From positions 47,041-111,040 of the forward strand of contig NZ_MCVI01000013.1 of NCBI RefSeq assembly GCF_002873135.1: 64,000 nucleotides of DNA, written 5' to 3'. The notes below the pieces were generated by a model, which saw only the letters and a program-made list of their open reading frames with translations, did no database searches and was not told the origin of the DNA. Of this stretch, positions 28,355-38,521 are shown one piece after another. The number at the start of each line of letters is the position of its first letter. Positions within the stretch are counted from its first letter, which is position 1. The stretch comes from Shewanella sp. 10N.286.48.A6 (lineage in GTDB: Bacteria; Pseudomonadota; Gammaproteobacteria; Enterobacterales; Shewanellaceae). Made by a program: the position numbers and the translations under genes.

Positions 28355-28972
28355 CTACTTAATATTTTCTTTAATTGCTTTAACTGCGCGAGTAATATCA
28401 CCTTCACGTAACGCTTGTAGGATCCCTCTGTGCTCTTCTACACATTCTGAGCTAGTGGTAATACGTTTATAGTTAAGGCGCATACGCATGACGTATGGAT
28501 ACCAGATATTAACTAAATCTTCGCCACCTGCTTTATATATTAGGTAGTTATGGAACGAGATATCAACTTTTGTCACTTCAGTAAAATCTTCTCTATCAAA
28601 GGCTCCTTGTAACTCATCAAGAATCGTTTCCAATTGGGTTACATCATCTTCAGTTAATGGGTTATTTTTGAAATTTTCGATAGCATAGACTTCAATGTTA
28701 CGACGGAGGTTAATCATCAGCTTTTGCAGCTTTGGCTCTAGAACACTGTTAACTGATGCACCACAGTTATTTTTAGATATCAGTAAACCTTCTTTGGTTA
28801 ACTGTAAGATCACATCTCGAATCGGCCCGCGCGATAAACCAAAGCGTTTTGCTAACTCTTGCTCGTTAAGCTTAGTGTTTGGCGCTAAATCACCAGCAAT
28901 AATATCTGAACGCAGTTGATCTGCAATTTGATCTTTAACTGAAAGAATTTTTGTCGGTTTTGCTGCAGCCAT
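28355..28972 (-). CDS. GntR-family (FadR subfamily) transcriptional regulator, likely master regulator of the locus
   Basis: Start taken at ATG 28972 (MAAAKPTK), giving 205 residues; a TTG four codons upstream is possible. The N-terminal winged helix (residues about 10-75) carries the GntR signature KLNEQELAKRFGLSRGPIRD. The rest is an FCD ligand domain with DISFHNYLIYKAGG and a later EEHRGILQAL, which would hold a metal and a sugar-acid effector. It stands alone between two agarase genes, and two operator copies lie upstream of its own start (29049, 29153), suggesting autoregulation. FadR-type proteins bind short palindromes like the ATTGTNNACAAT sites here. Its role as the factor that binds them is an inference; the effector may be an intermediate of AHG breakdown such as KDG. 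Confidence 0.85.
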   Translation of the reverse strand: MAAAKPTKILSVKDQIADQLRSDIIAGDLAPNTKLNEQELAKRFGLSRGPIRDVILQLTKEGLLISKNNCGASVNSVLEPKLQKLMINLRRNIEVYAIENFKNNPLTEDDVTQLETILDELQGAFDREDFTEVTKVDISFHNYLIYKAGGEDLVNIWYPYVMRMRLNYKRITTSSECVEEHRGILQALREGDITRAVKAIKENIK

Positions 28973-29048
28973 TGTTGTACCCAATTTTCATCATTATATA
29001 CTAACATTCTAGACACTTAGTGAAATCATTACAATTGTCAAATGTCAT

Positions 29049-29060
29049 ATTGTTAATAAT
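29049..29060. promoter_or_regulatory. Regulon operator, one mismatch (ATTGTTAATAAT)
   Basis: It differs at the ninth base and lies 77 bases before the gntR start, consistent with autoregulation. Confidence 0.55.
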
Positions 29061-29152
29061 ATACAGAATTATTTTCTGTAAGTTATTGATGTTAAATGAT
29101 TCATTAGAATAATTTCTGTTATTTTATGAAAAACAATGCTCTGAAACCGTTT

Positions 29153-29164
29153 ATTGTTAACAAC
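29153..29164. promoter_or_regulatory. Regulon operator, one mismatch (ATTGTTAACAAC)
   Basis: It differs only at the last base. It is the second site upstream of gntR and lies downstream of the GH50 stop. Confidence 0.6.
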
Positions 29165-29310
29165 AAACATAGTTGTTAAATAACTGACAGGGCAACTCTG
29201 GAGAACTAAGCAGATTTCAAACAATCAAAACGAGATTGGATAAAACTGAATGCTTCCTGGGGATAAGAAGCATTCATAAAACAAAGATTAAATTAACGCG
29301 GTTACTCTCT

Positions 29311-31683
29311 TCATTCTTGTTTACCAAACCTTCTTTGATACATATTGCCATTCACGGTTTTAGCCGCTTCAACCATAAATGGGTAAGGGGTGTCTGTAAC
29401 TGAAATGAATCCGACATTGTAGTTTTCGCCATCATAAGCGCGACCAGTAATAGGTGAATCGATATACTGGAACCAATGCGCACCGATGAAGTAAGGGTTA
29501 TCAATAACCGAATTCATATAATCTTGATACATCACGCCGCGGTCTTGCTGATCTGCAGCATGAATTAAACCAGGATGATATAAACCAGAATCTTTAGCGC
29601 CAATATGAAACTCACCAATGATGCTTGGCATGTCGATATCTTCGAGGAATTTCCAAGATTTTTTAGTCAGTCCTTCTTTATATGAATTAAAGCTCACGAC
29701 ATCAACAAATTTTGCTGAAGATTTAACGACTTCAATAGGCATTCCCCAATCAGGAAAGCGAGAGCCTAAATACATATGGTTTGGCATGTATTTTTGTAAT
29801 GCTTTATCTACCGTGCTGAAGTACTTGTCAGCATAGGCTGAAAGTAATACGCCATAATCAGCTATTTGACGTTCGTTATTGATACTTGAATCAATGCCGC
29901 GGTCAAATGCTTCCCAACTGGTGAACTCTTTCTCCCAAACAGTATTCAGTGCTTGAATCTCACCATATTTTTGCTTCATGACTGCGGTGAATGCAGCTTT
30001 TGTTGGAACATCTTTGCCGTCACGTGTGAGTGTATTAACTACAATGCCGTAATGACTTTTGACGCTATCTGAACGGCCAAAACTTTTTTCATTATCGATG
30101 AATACGCCGACACACCAAGGATTATTTTTAACTTCTTCATAAACCACTTTCGCTGTTTCAAAAGCTCGGACTTCAAATTCAGGGTCAAATACATCTGGCA
30201 TAGCCCCCCAAAAGTCATCACCACTTGACACTGTTTTGTAGTTACCAATAATCCATCCGTTAGCAAAATAGGGTATTTTATTGTTGTCGTAATATCGTGG
30301 ATCAGTCCAGTTACCTAAAGATGTAAAACCCCAATCTAACATTCTGTTGATTGTTGTATCTTCCCAAGCTTGCATATAGCCTTGAGGCTGGTTGCCGTAT
30401 TTACGTTCAAGGTTTGCAGAATAAAAGCTGTAAGTTTCACCATGTTTCAATGGCCCAGAATGTGCGCTTCTTCGATATCCAAAATGTTTGCCTAAAGGTT
30501 CGTTATATTTAGGTAACCAATTGAACATGTTTGCGCGAGTATCTGATGCTTTAAAACGACTGGCGATAGCAGCATCGGATACCCGATTTAATTTTTGTGA
30601 ATCTTCTGGGGTGACATCAGCTTTAGTGCGTTGAACAATATTTTGTTGAGCGAAGTCATAACCTGTCATGGTTGATGAGTTTGATAATCGAATGATATCT
30701 AGGCCAGTGGCGAGATACAAGTAACCATCGGGATCAACTAATGACCACTTATCATTAACCTTTTCGGTTCTAAAATAGCCCGTTGCGGCTAGTTTAGGAC
30801 CTGCTAGCCAGCCACCATATTGGCTCCTTCCATCAGCGACTTTTCCAGATAAGGTTTTTGCCTCAGCCACGCGTTGGTTTTCTAATTCAACTTCATTGTT
30901 TATCTTACCCACAAAATCTTCTGTGTTGTTCTGACCAAATTGATCAACGATGTGAGTTAAGAACTGTTTATTAAACTCAGGGTTTTGACGAATTCTAATG
31001 TTACTCAACAAAATTTCTTTATCATGTAAGTTACTTTGCACACTTAAACTAATTTTCGCGATGCCTTTGGTGTTGAGGTTCTTCTTGCCCCACATAGAGG
31101 TAAATTGTACTTCGTCACTTTCCCAAGTATCAGGGTTTGAACGTAAACCTGAATTAAAATTTAGTTCAACTTTATGATCGCCATCAGGAGTGGCTAAATC
31201 ATGACCTGCCATTTTCGCATAATAGGTATTTGAGGTGCTGCCGACAGGAATATTGACTGTGCGAGTGTAATTAGCACCATCAATATCACTGATATCAAGG
31301 TAAAGCTGCACACTGTGCTTACCAGTATTGGCAATATCAAATGCGAGATTAAAGTCTTTTAACGCACTCCAATCCCACGGCGTATCAGGGTTAAAACTGA
31401 TATTACTGTAACTATTATTTTCAGATTTAAACTTAACTGCGATAGCGCCATCATTAATCTGCGTATCTGCTGCAACGGTATTGATTAAATCGGTCTGCTG
31501 TTTATTAAAATCAATAAGTTGGATAGTTTGGCTAGCAGTTGAATCTATTTCTGATCTCGGAGTGACATTAAATGTCACTGATTCAGACTGACAACCGCTC
31601 AATGCAGCAATTATTGATGTCACTAATAAAGCACGCTTGGTTGACTCTATTGTTGACAGGGTCGAGCTCATTTTGTTTTTCAT
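29311..31683 (-). CDS. GH50 beta-agarase 2 (lipoprotein)
   Basis: Start at ATG 31683 (MKNKMSS), giving 790 residues. A signal peptide ends in a lipobox LSGC, so anchoring to a membrane is likely. The domain layout equals that of the GH50 gene at 15481: an N-terminal CBM-like domain, then the barrel from GPKLAATGYFR. Presumed acid/base Glu532 (IDNEKSFG; Phe replaces the Trp of the other two copies) and nucleophile Glu691 (IIGEFHIG) are 159 residues apart. An operator variant (31708-31719) lies 24 bases upstream. Three GH50 enzymes in one locus suggest division of labour, for example exo action on polymers versus oligomers, which the sequence alone does not settle. Confidence 0.92.
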   Translation of the reverse strand: MKNKMSSTLSTIESTKRALLVTSIIAALSGCQSESVTFNVTPRSEIDSTASQTIQLIDFNKQQTDLINTVAADTQINDGAIAVKFKSENNSYSNISFNPDTPWDWSALKDFNLAFDIANTGKHSVQLYLDISDIDGANYTRTVNIPVGSTSNTYYAKMAGHDLATPDGDHKVELNFNSGLRSNPDTWESDEVQFTSMWGKKNLNTKGIAKISLSVQSNLHDKEILLSNIRIRQNPEFNKQFLTHIVDQFGQNNTEDFVGKINNEVELENQRVAEAKTLSGKVADGRSQYGGWLAGPKLAATGYFRTEKVNDKWSLVDPDGYLYLATGLDIIRLSNSSTMTGYDFAQQNIVQRTKADVTPEDSQKLNRVSDAAIASRFKASDTRANMFNWLPKYNEPLGKHFGYRRSAHSGPLKHGETYSFYSANLERKYGNQPQGYMQAWEDTTINRMLDWGFTSLGNWTDPRYYDNNKIPYFANGWIIGNYKTVSSGDDFWGAMPDVFDPEFEVRAFETAKVVYEEVKNNPWCVGVFIDNEKSFGRSDSVKSHYGIVVNTLTRDGKDVPTKAAFTAVMKQKYGEIQALNTVWEKEFTSWEAFDRGIDSSINNERQIADYGVLLSAYADKYFSTVDKALQKYMPNHMYLGSRFPDWGMPIEVVKSSAKFVDVVSFNSYKEGLTKKSWKFLEDIDMPSIIGEFHIGAKDSGLYHPGLIHAADQQDRGVMYQDYMNSVIDNPYFIGAHWFQYIDSPITGRAYDGENYNVGFISVTDTPYPFMVEAAKTVNGNMYQRRFGKQE

Positions 31684-31707
31684 AACCACACACAATGTTA
31701 AATTTAT

Positions 31708-31719
31708 TTTGTTAACAAT
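31708..31719. promoter_or_regulatory. Regulon operator, one mismatch (TTTGTTAACAAT)
   Basis: It differs only at the first base and lies 24 bases upstream of the GH50 gene 2 start. Confidence 0.6.
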
Positions 31720-31932
31720 CTACATTGCGAATGCTGTTGACGCAATAAGTTATTAATAGTTTGCGAGGATTCTTATTTAAAAAGCCGTATATTTGAAAAT
31801 TGGAATATTTAACTAATACAACTAATAAAATAATTCGTTTCAACAAATTATACATATTATTCAGTGTAATACATTAAAAGTTTGGCTAAGTAAGTGGATA
31901 AGAAACAACGAGACAATTAATCTCTATAGTAA

Positions 31933-31944
31933 ATTGTTAACAAT
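31933..31944. promoter_or_regulatory. Regulon operator ATTGTTAACAAT (perfect)
   Basis: A perfect palindrome 135 bases upstream of the sugar porter gene that heads the transporter-KDG kinase pair. Confidence 0.72.
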
Positions 31945-32079
31945 AGTTGCTAAATCTTTGTTGTTAATGCTACTGTAATGTTAATGGTCGTTGAGTGACT
32001 AATTGTAACCGTCATTAAGATGACTAATGCGGAAAATTAACAGCTCATAAGCGGCATCATTACAAATTATTACTAAAAG

Positions 32080-33696
32080 ATGGATACACATATGATTGCT
32101 AGAAGTCACAGCGTTTACTATTGTGCGTTGGTTGTTGCTATCGGAGGATTTATCTTCGGTCTCGATGCTGCACTAATATCAGGGACCGTTAGATTTGTTA
32201 CCAGTGAATTTGGTTTATCTGATATGCAAATAGGAACCGTCGTAAGTGCCCCAGGTTTTGGTGTTATATTTGCTTTACTCATTACTGGTTTTGTTTGTGA
32301 TAAAATCGGGCGTAAGAAAACCCTCGTACTGATTTCTTTTATTTACATTATCTCAGCTGTGTTATCTGTTATTGCGACCAGTTTCGAAGCACTGGTTATT
32401 GCCAGGTTTATAGGTGGATTAGCATTTACATCTTTATCTGTCGCCGCTATGTATATAGGCGAAATAGCACCATCCCATCTACGTGGCAAGCTAGTATCAA
32501 TTATTCAAATTAATATCGTTGTGGGCTTATCATTAGCATATTTCGTTAATTATGGAATATTGTCTTTTTCAGAAAGTGGTCATCCATTGGTGACTTCACT
32601 AGGAATCGATACCCACACATGGCGTTGGATGTTGGCTGTTGAAATAATACCGGCCATCATTTGGTTTTTACTGTTACTGAATATTCCTCAAAGCCCACGC
32701 TGGTTAATCATGAAGCGTAAAGAAGTTAAAGCGAAAGAAATCATTAATCAATTCAACAATACGACCCATTGTGATGATGAAATCGCACAGATTAAAGCAA
32801 GCCTTAAAGATCACGATGAGAAAGCCTCGTTCATTGAACTATTTAAAAGTCTATTTGATACCAAAGTTAGATCGGTAATGATTATTGCGTTAACCATTGG
32901 TATTGTTCAACAAATTACCGGAATTAACGCCATCATGTTTTATGCCCCAACGGTATTTGAACAATTAGGTATTGGAACGGATGCTGCTTTCTTCCAAGCT
33001 GTTGTTGTGGGTTTAGTGAGCATTGTATTTACGATTGTTGCTATTTTACTTATCGATAAATTAGGGCGAAGACCTTTAGTGATCTGGGGTTTAGCAACCG
33101 CTACGGTAAGCTTGTTCGCTTGTTTTTGGGGATTTCACAGCGCGACATATACATTAACCGATCAAGCTTTAATTGCACTAGCTGCTGAAATTAATATTGG
33201 CGACTTATCGTCAATGGCTAATGTGGTATATCAAAGTGATGTCGAGTTTAAAGATGCCCTTATTCAAATAATGGGTGAGGCGGATGCCAAGCTCTATGAA
33301 AGTCAGATATTACAAAGTGCAGCCAGTATTAATGCAAACTTGATCATTGGCGGCATTATTGGCTTTATTGCTGCGTTTCATTTTTCAATTGGTCCAATCA
33401 TGTGGGTGCTATTTTCTGAGATATTCCCTACTCACATTCGCGGTGTGGCAATTCCGGTATTTGCTTTCATAACCAGCTTTGTTAGCTATTTAGTACAACA
33501 GTTTTTCCCTTGGCAACTCAGTGTATTTGGCGCAGATGAAATATTCTTATTCTATGCCATCTGCGGTGCGATTGGTTTTGTGCTCTTGTATAAAATTATG
33601 CCAGAAACTAAGAACAAAACGATTGAAGAAATTGAAATGTTACTAGCAAGAGAATCTGAACCTGAAAACGTTACTTTGCTAAAAAGAGAAGCGTAA
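32080..33696 (+). CDS. MFS sugar porter
   Basis: This 538-residue sugar:proton symporter of the GalP/XylE type has twelve predicted membrane spans. Family motifs are GRKKTLVLIS, RFIGGLAFTSL with GEIAPSHLRGKL, QSPRWLI, QQITGINAIMFYAPTVF, DKLGRRPLVIWG and PETKNKTIEEIE. About 45 extra residues lie before the tenth span, which accounts for its greater length than XylE. It is 2 bases before the KDG kinase start, so the pair forms an operon. It probably brings galactose, AHG or a neoagaro-disaccharide across the inner membrane. The cytoplasmic look of the GH117 protein two genes on fits disaccharide import. An ATG at 32092 is an alternative start. Confidence 0.9.
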   Translation: MDTHMIARSHSVYYCALVVAIGGFIFGLDAALISGTVRFVTSEFGLSDMQIGTVVSAPGFGVIFALLITGFVCDKIGRKKTLVLISFIYIISAVLSVIATSFEALVIARFIGGLAFTSLSVAAMYIGEIAPSHLRGKLVSIIQINIVVGLSLAYFVNYGILSFSESGHPLVTSLGIDTHTWRWMLAVEIIPAIIWFLLLLNIPQSPRWLIMKRKEVKAKEIINQFNNTTHCDDEIAQIKASLKDHDEKASFIELFKSLFDTKVRSVMIIALTIGIVQQITGINAIMFYAPTVFEQLGIGTDAAFFQAVVVGLVSIVFTIVAILLIDKLGRRPLVIWGLATATVSLFACFWGFHSATYTLTDQALIALAAEINIGDLSSMANVVYQSDVEFKDALIQIMGEADAKLYESQILQSAASINANLIIGGIIGFIAAFHFSIGPIMWVLFSEIFPTHIRGVAIPVFAFITSFVSYLVQQFFPWQLSVFGADEIFLFYAICGAIGFVLLYKIMPETKNKTIEEIEMLLARESEPENVTLLKREA

Positions 33697-33698
33697 CC

Positions 33699-34652
33699 AT
33701 GAAATCAATACTTGCTATAGGTGAGTGCATGATGGAGTTAATTGAAAAATCTGACTCCTTATTAAACCGATCATTTGCTGGTGATACATACAATGCTTTG
33801 GTTTATGCAAAACGCTATAACCCGCAAACCGATTGTCGTTATTTTACTGCTGTAGGTGGTGATGCTACGAGTAAAACAATGTTGTCCGCGTGGAAGAAAC
33901 ATAACTTGAATACAGACTGCGCTCTGGTATCAACATCTGCAACAATTGGGATTTACGCAATATCAACAGATGATACAGGTGAACGCAGTTTCAGTTATTG
34001 GCGCTCACAATCAGCAGCGACACAAATGATGCGTTTAAAGCCATTACCAGAATTAATCAACCAAATCGGCCATGCTGATATCGCTTTTTTTAGTGGAATT
34101 TCATTGGGTATTTTATCTGATGAAGATAAAGGGCTATTACTTGAATTGACCAAGAGGCTCCAAGAAAATGGCACTAAAATAGCCTTCGACCCTAATTACC
34201 GACCCGCAATGTGGAACGGCCCAGAACATGCTATTCATTGGCTTGAGTTAGCATATCAGCACTGTGATATCGCTTTACCAGGAATAGAAGAGCATGAGTT
34301 ATTACTTGGTCATACTTCACCTATAAAAATCATGCAATATTGTCAGTCATTAGGCGCTAAAGAAATTATCGTTAAGTGTGGTAATGACGGCACATTTGTA
34401 TATGAATGTGGCGAACTTATTGCGCATCAAGCGTTTGTCGCTGCCCCAGTTCAAATTGATTCTACAGCTGCAGGAGATTCTTTTGCTGGTACTTATTTAG
34501 CGGCACGCAATATCGGTTGTGATATTGAGACAGCGCTTATTGATGCTTGCAGTGTTGCAAGGGAAGTTGTCCAACATAAAGGCGCAATATTAGACATTGA
34601 CGTATATGCAGCAATAAATACATACGCTAAGCGTAATCAGCTATTAATTTAG
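33699..34652 (+). CDS. kdgK: 2-keto-3-deoxygluconate kinase (PfkB family)
   Basis: This 317-residue PfkB kinase phosphorylates KDG to KDPG in the cytoplasm. It has the substrate start GECMMELIE, FAGDTYN, VGGD, and the C-terminal signature DSTAAGDSFAGTYLA with catalytic Asp260. KdgK is the final visible step for both AHG and uronate routes. Here it completes the AHG operon at 10874-15258: KDG made by the KduD-like SDR would be phosphorylated and then split by a KDPG aldolase, which is absent from the window. The gene follows the MFS transporter by 2 bases. Confidence 0.9.
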   Translation: MKSILAIGECMMELIEKSDSLLNRSFAGDTYNALVYAKRYNPQTDCRYFTAVGGDATSKTMLSAWKKHNLNTDCALVSTSATIGIYAISTDDTGERSFSYWRSQSAATQMMRLKPLPELINQIGHADIAFFSGISLGILSDEDKGLLLELTKRLQENGTKIAFDPNYRPAMWNGPEHAIHWLELAYQHCDIALPGIEEHELLLGHTSPIKIMQYCQSLGAKEIIVKCGNDGTFVYECGELIAHQAFVAAPVQIDSTAAGDSFAGTYLAARNIGCDIETALIDACSVAREVVQHKGAILDIDVYAAINTYAKRNQLLI

Positions 34653-34774
34653 TGTTCAGTAGAAACATCATCAGTAATGTGTGCAGATGACATAAATTAA
34701 TTATGAATAATTTCTAATGATTTTTATCTAATACATAATTTCTAGTTGCTTAAGTTGTAAGGGAAAACCAGTTT

Positions 34775-35893
34775 ATGAGTTTACAGAAACCTTTGAGCCT
34801 CGCGAGTCAACGCGCTATCGAACGTGGATATGATGATAACAATGCCGAATGGATGGTCGAGTTTGATGTAAGTCCGCTAAAAGGGGATTTTGCTTTTGAA
34901 GAAGGGGTTATTAGACGAGATCCATCATCAGTGATTGACGTCGGTGGTGTGTTGCATTGTTGGTACACCAAAGGCCAAGGAGAAACCGTAGGGTTTGGGT
35001 CAGATAACCTTGAGGATAAAGTCTTTCCATGGGATTTGACTGAAGTTTGGCACGCGACATCGAACGATGGCGAAACGTGGAAAGAGCAAGACGTTGCGAT
35101 TGAACGTGGTCAAGCTGGCGAATATGACGATCGCGCCATTTTTACTCCAGAAGTGCTGGTGCACAATGGGCGCTTTTACCTTGTATACCAAACCGTCACC
35201 ACGCCTTATACCAATAGGCAGTTTGAAGAAATTGCATTAGCCAGTTCAGACAGCCCTTATGGTCCGTGGCTCAAATCTGCATCGCCAATCCTAAGTCCAA
35301 GTAAAGATGGCCAGTGGCGAGGGGATGAAGACAACCGTTTTCATGTGAACAGTAAGGGGAGTTTTGACAGTCACAAAGTGCATGATCCTTGCTTACTGTT
35401 TTTTAATGACAAGTTTTACCTTTACTACAAAGGAGAAACCATGGGCGAAGAAATGAACTTTGGTGGCCGCGAAATTAAACACGGCGTAGCGATTGCTGAC
35501 AACATTGAAGGGCCTTATATCAAGTCTGAGTTAAACCCTATTTCAAACAGTGGTCACGAAGTGGTTGTGTGGAATTTTGAAAGTGGCATTGCTTCACTAT
35601 TAACAACCGATGGCCCTGAAAAAAATACCATTCAGTTTGCAGATGATGGCCAAAATTTTGAGATTAAAGCCCACATAAAAGGGGCCCCAGAAGCCATTGG
35701 TTTGTTTAGACCAACTAAGCCTAATAGTGTTGCAGCAAATAGCTCAAATGTACGTGTAAATGACAGCCAAAGACCAGGCCTAACTTGGGGGCTTTGTCAT
35801 CAATATGATGCTTCTTGGAACTGGAATTTTATTTGTCGCTTTAGTATCAAACGACAAGTGTTAGATGCTGGAACTTTTCAAAATAGTAACTAG
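34775..35893 (+). CDS. GH117 alpha-1,3-(3,6-anhydro)-L-galactosidase (neoagarobiose hydrolase)
   Basis: This 372-residue protein hydrolyses the alpha-1,3 link of neoagaro-oligosaccharides, freeing 3,6-anhydro-L-galactose from the non-reducing end. The five-bladed propeller of GH117 is recognisable from the N-terminal RAIERGYD arm used for dimerisation, [51 protein letters not shown] and [12 protein letters not shown]. There is no signal peptide, so it acts in the cytoplasm on imported disaccharides. It supplies galactose to GalK and AHG to the aldehyde dehydrogenase. It lies 122 bases after kdgK and may share its transcript; the gap shows no operator. Confidence 0.92.
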   Translation: MSLQKPLSLASQRAIERGYDDNNAEWMVEFDVSPLKGDFAFEEGVIRRDPSSVIDVGGVLHCWYTKGQGETVGFGSDNLEDKVFPWDLTEVWHATSNDGETWKEQDVAIERGQAGEYDDRAIFTPEVLVHNGRFYLVYQTVTTPYTNRQFEEIALASSDSPYGPWLKSASPILSPSKDGQWRGDEDNRFHVNSKGSFDSHKVHDPCLLFFNDKFYLYYKGETMGEEMNFGGREIKHGVAIADNIEGPYIKSELNPISNSGHEVVVWNFESGIASLLTTDGPEKNTIQFADDGQNFEIKAHIKGAPEAIGLFRPTKPNSVAANSSNVRVNDSQRPGLTWGLCHQYDASWNWNFICRFSIKRQVLDAGTFQNSN

Positions 35894-36100
35894 CAAATGA
35901 CTGGTCGTTAGCAGTAAGTAGCTAATCGTTAGGGCATGAAGCCGATGCTAATTTTATCGTATATGGTTTCGACCCCTTAATGATTTGGCGTCGTAGCTTT
36001 TGCTTTATAACAGTGAATGTTCGGCTAAAGGCTGATGTTGTCATCACTTAATCGCTTTATTGAGTACAAACGGACTCTTGTAAACAAAACTGAGGAAGGT

Positions 36101-38473
36101 ATGGATAGACGCAGTTTTATAAAACTTTCGGCTTTAACTACGGGTGGATTGTTATTCCCATCTCAAGCTGCTAGAGCGGCAGCCAATAGATTGTCTGTTA
36201 CTGACGTTTCTTTAGTGGAAACATTAGCCAGTAATAGTAAACGTCCTTGGCTTGGTTCTGCCTTTTGGGGTAATCGCCTGCAAGATTGGCAATTGAATGC
36301 AGGTAAGATTGAATGCATTCGAAACGGGCGTGGATTTGAAATGCGCACGGTGTCGATATTAACGCGACAACTTAATAACAGTATTAAGCCTGCACGTATT
36401 AAAGCAAAAGTTTCAAACTTAACGCCTAACAAAGCTGGCTTTTGTGGTTTTTTATTGGGGGCGGGTTCGGATCGTTTAGATTATCGAGCTAGTGCATTAA
36501 TCCAAAGGGCATCTGGTGAAAATGGCGGCTTTATGGCTGTCATTAATGAAAAAGGTGAACTTAGTTTTAATGACTTTACTAACAAACAAAAACCATTGGC
36601 TTATGAAAAAATCGAGAGAACCAATAGCGTTAATATTGGCGCTGTTCATGATCGTGAGATTATCTTAGATTGCCATATTGATCCGGTATCTAAAGCGTCA
36701 TTTGATGTCCGTTTAGTTGCCATTGACAGTAAAACTGGAAAAGAGCTTGGGTTTATTGTTAGAACAGGCGTTCCTAATGATGAACTACTAGGTGGGGTAA
36801 TGTTGTTATCTTCAACACCACCTAAGCAAAGTGGGGCGCGCTGGGCATTTTCAGATATTCAAACGGGTGGTGAAAAACTATCGAAACTTGATCAACAAGC
36901 CATTGGGCCTGTTATGGGTTGTATGCACAGTGTCAATAAGTCGGTATTAAAACTCAGTGCCCAGTTTATGCCAGTTGCTGACGATGAGTATCAAACTGCA
37001 AAGTTACAATATCAACTCGTCGGCAGTAAAGAGTGGGTCTCTGCGCCTTCATCCCAAATGGAGCCAGGCTACATCATTCAATATCGCGTCGATAACTGGG
37101 ATAACACCCAAACACACAATTATCGAGTGGTTACCGTTAGCGCATCAGATCAGGTGGACGTGTTATACCAAGGTCAAGTGCTAAAAGATCCAGGTAAAAC
37201 AAAGCCATTGTCTATTGCTTTGTATTCTTGCCTTGTGGCCACCAATCAGTCATTAGATATTGAACATTTCAAGACCAGATTAAAACAAGAAAAGCAATTA
37301 GGTCGTTTTAGTCCTGAGAATATTTTGTTTCCTCATACAGAACTGGTGAATAATTGCGACAAGCACGAACCAGATATGTATGTATTTTGTGGTGATCAAT
37401 TCTATGAAGCAACGCCAACACAAGTATGGCGTAATCGACCTGACTCACACTTAGACATGCTTTATCGCTGGTATCTTTGGTATTGGACATTTAAAGACTC
37501 TATTCGAGATAAACCAGCAATATTGTTAGCGGATGACCATGACGTACTACAAGGTAACTTATGGGGAGTAGGTGGCCGCGATCCCGTTGTATTAGAAGGT
37601 GATAAACGCACCGAAGAAGACGGTGGCTATATGCAAACCAAAGCCTTGGTCAAAATGGTTTATCGAATGCAACATGGTCATAATCCTGATGCATACGATC
37701 CAACACCAATAGAACACGGTATACCTGTGACTTATGGTGCCTTTGTTTATGGTGGTGTCAGTTTTGCCATGGTAGAAGATAGAAAGTTTAAATCCCGCCG
37801 TAATATCAATATTGATCCGATTTATGCCCAAGGTGAGTTATTGGGTCATAGGCAAGAGCAGTTTTTACGCGAATGGGCAGATATGGATCAAGCGCTGCCT
37901 AAAATCTGTATTGCTGCATCCATGTGGGGATCGCCTCAGACGAAAAGTAATTTAGAACCATTGTTAGATTACGACTCAAACGGCTATCCACCTGACGGTA
38001 GAACTCGCGCAGTCAAATTGATTAAAGACGCAGGCGCAGTAGTCATTTGCGGTGATCAACATTTAGCCATGGTGGCTAAACAAGGGTTAGACACCTTTGA
38101 AGATGGACCATTATTTTATGCCGGCCCTGCAGGCGCCGCTTTTTGGCAACGTTGGTTTGAAGGATTAGATAAGCTCGATAATCAATTCAAAAATGATCCG
38201 AATACTGGTGATTTTACTGATACCTTTGGCAATAAGATGCGAGTATTCGCGGTAGCTAATCCAAAAGTGACCTATGATGATTTTAAACAGCAAACGAATA
38301 ATTCTTGGAGTAACTTTTTAGCTGACAGAAGTTTAAAGAGTGAAGGCTACGGTATTGTAAAAGTAAATCATCATGCCGAACAATTTGAATTTGAATGTTG
38401 GGAGTGGGATACCGATCCAACTCAGGGTAAACAATTTGCTGGTTGGCCATATATTCATAAATTTGAATCTTAA
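36101..38473 (+). CDS. Tat-exported PhoD-like metallophosphoesterase
   Basis: Start at ATG 36101, right after a GAGGAAGGT ribosome site, giving 790 residues; a longer reading adds 22 residues without support. The N-terminus MDRRSFIKLSALTTGG is a twin-arginine signal. A beta-rich domain (about 40-320) precedes the PhoD-like catalytic part with MYVFCGDQFYEA, LLADDHDVLQGNLWG, SMWGSPQTKS and VVICGDQHLAMV, which supply the metal-binding Asp, Asn and His residues. PhoD proteins are phosphodiesterases or phosphatases, but why one lies among agarases is unclear: it could free phosphate or act on sulfate esters of the algal wall. A terminator follows. Confidence 0.83.
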   Translation: MDRRSFIKLSALTTGGLLFPSQAARAAANRLSVTDVSLVETLASNSKRPWLGSAFWGNRLQDWQLNAGKIECIRNGRGFEMRTVSILTRQLNNSIKPARIKAKVSNLTPNKAGFCGFLLGAGSDRLDYRASALIQRASGENGGFMAVINEKGELSFNDFTNKQKPLAYEKIERTNSVNIGAVHDREIILDCHIDPVSKASFDVRLVAIDSKTGKELGFIVRTGVPNDELLGGVMLLSSTPPKQSGARWAFSDIQTGGEKLSKLDQQAIGPVMGCMHSVNKSVLKLSAQFMPVADDEYQTAKLQYQLVGSKEWVSAPSSQMEPGYIIQYRVDNWDNTQTHNYRVVTVSASDQVDVLYQGQVLKDPGKTKPLSIALYSCLVATNQSLDIEHFKTRLKQEKQLGRFSPENILFPHTELVNNCDKHEPDMYVFCGDQFYEATPTQVWRNRPDSHLDMLYRWYLWYWTFKDSIRDKPAILLADDHDVLQGNLWGVGGRDPVVLEGDKRTEEDGGYMQTKALVKMVYRMQHGHNPDAYDPTPIEHGIPVTYGAFVYGGVSFAMVEDRKFKSRRNINIDPIYAQGELLGHRQEQFLREWADMDQALPKICIAASMWGSPQTKSNLEPLLDYDSNGYPPDGRTRAVKLIKDAGAVVICGDQHLAMVAKQGLDTFEDGPLFYAGPAGAAFWQRWFEGLDKLDNQFKNDPNTGDFTDTFGNKMRVFAVANPKVTYDDFKQQTNNSWSNFLADRSLKSEGYGIVKVNHHAEQFEFECWEWDTDPTQGKQFAGWPYIHKFES

Positions 38474-38496
38474 TCAGTTAAACCCATACTTTGTTT

Positions 38497-38521
38497 AAAG
38501 CCATCCTCGGATGGCTTTTTT
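38497..38521 (+). terminator. Terminator after PhoD-like gene
   Basis: AAAGCCATCC and GGATGGCTTT pair around a 2-base loop and are followed by a T run. Confidence 0.82.

Larger units (their letters stand above)
28973..29310. other. gntR promoter region
   Basis: This 338-base gap separates gntR from the end of GH50 gene 2. It holds two operator variants (29049-29060 and 29153-29164) whose centres are 104 bases apart. No gene is seen. Confidence 0.6.
31684..32079. other. Divergent promoter region, GH50 gene 2 and MFS gene
   Basis: This 396-base AT-rich gap contains one operator near each gene: 31708-31719 toward the agarase and 31933-31944 toward the transporter. No other gene or RNA is seen. 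Confidence 0.6.
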
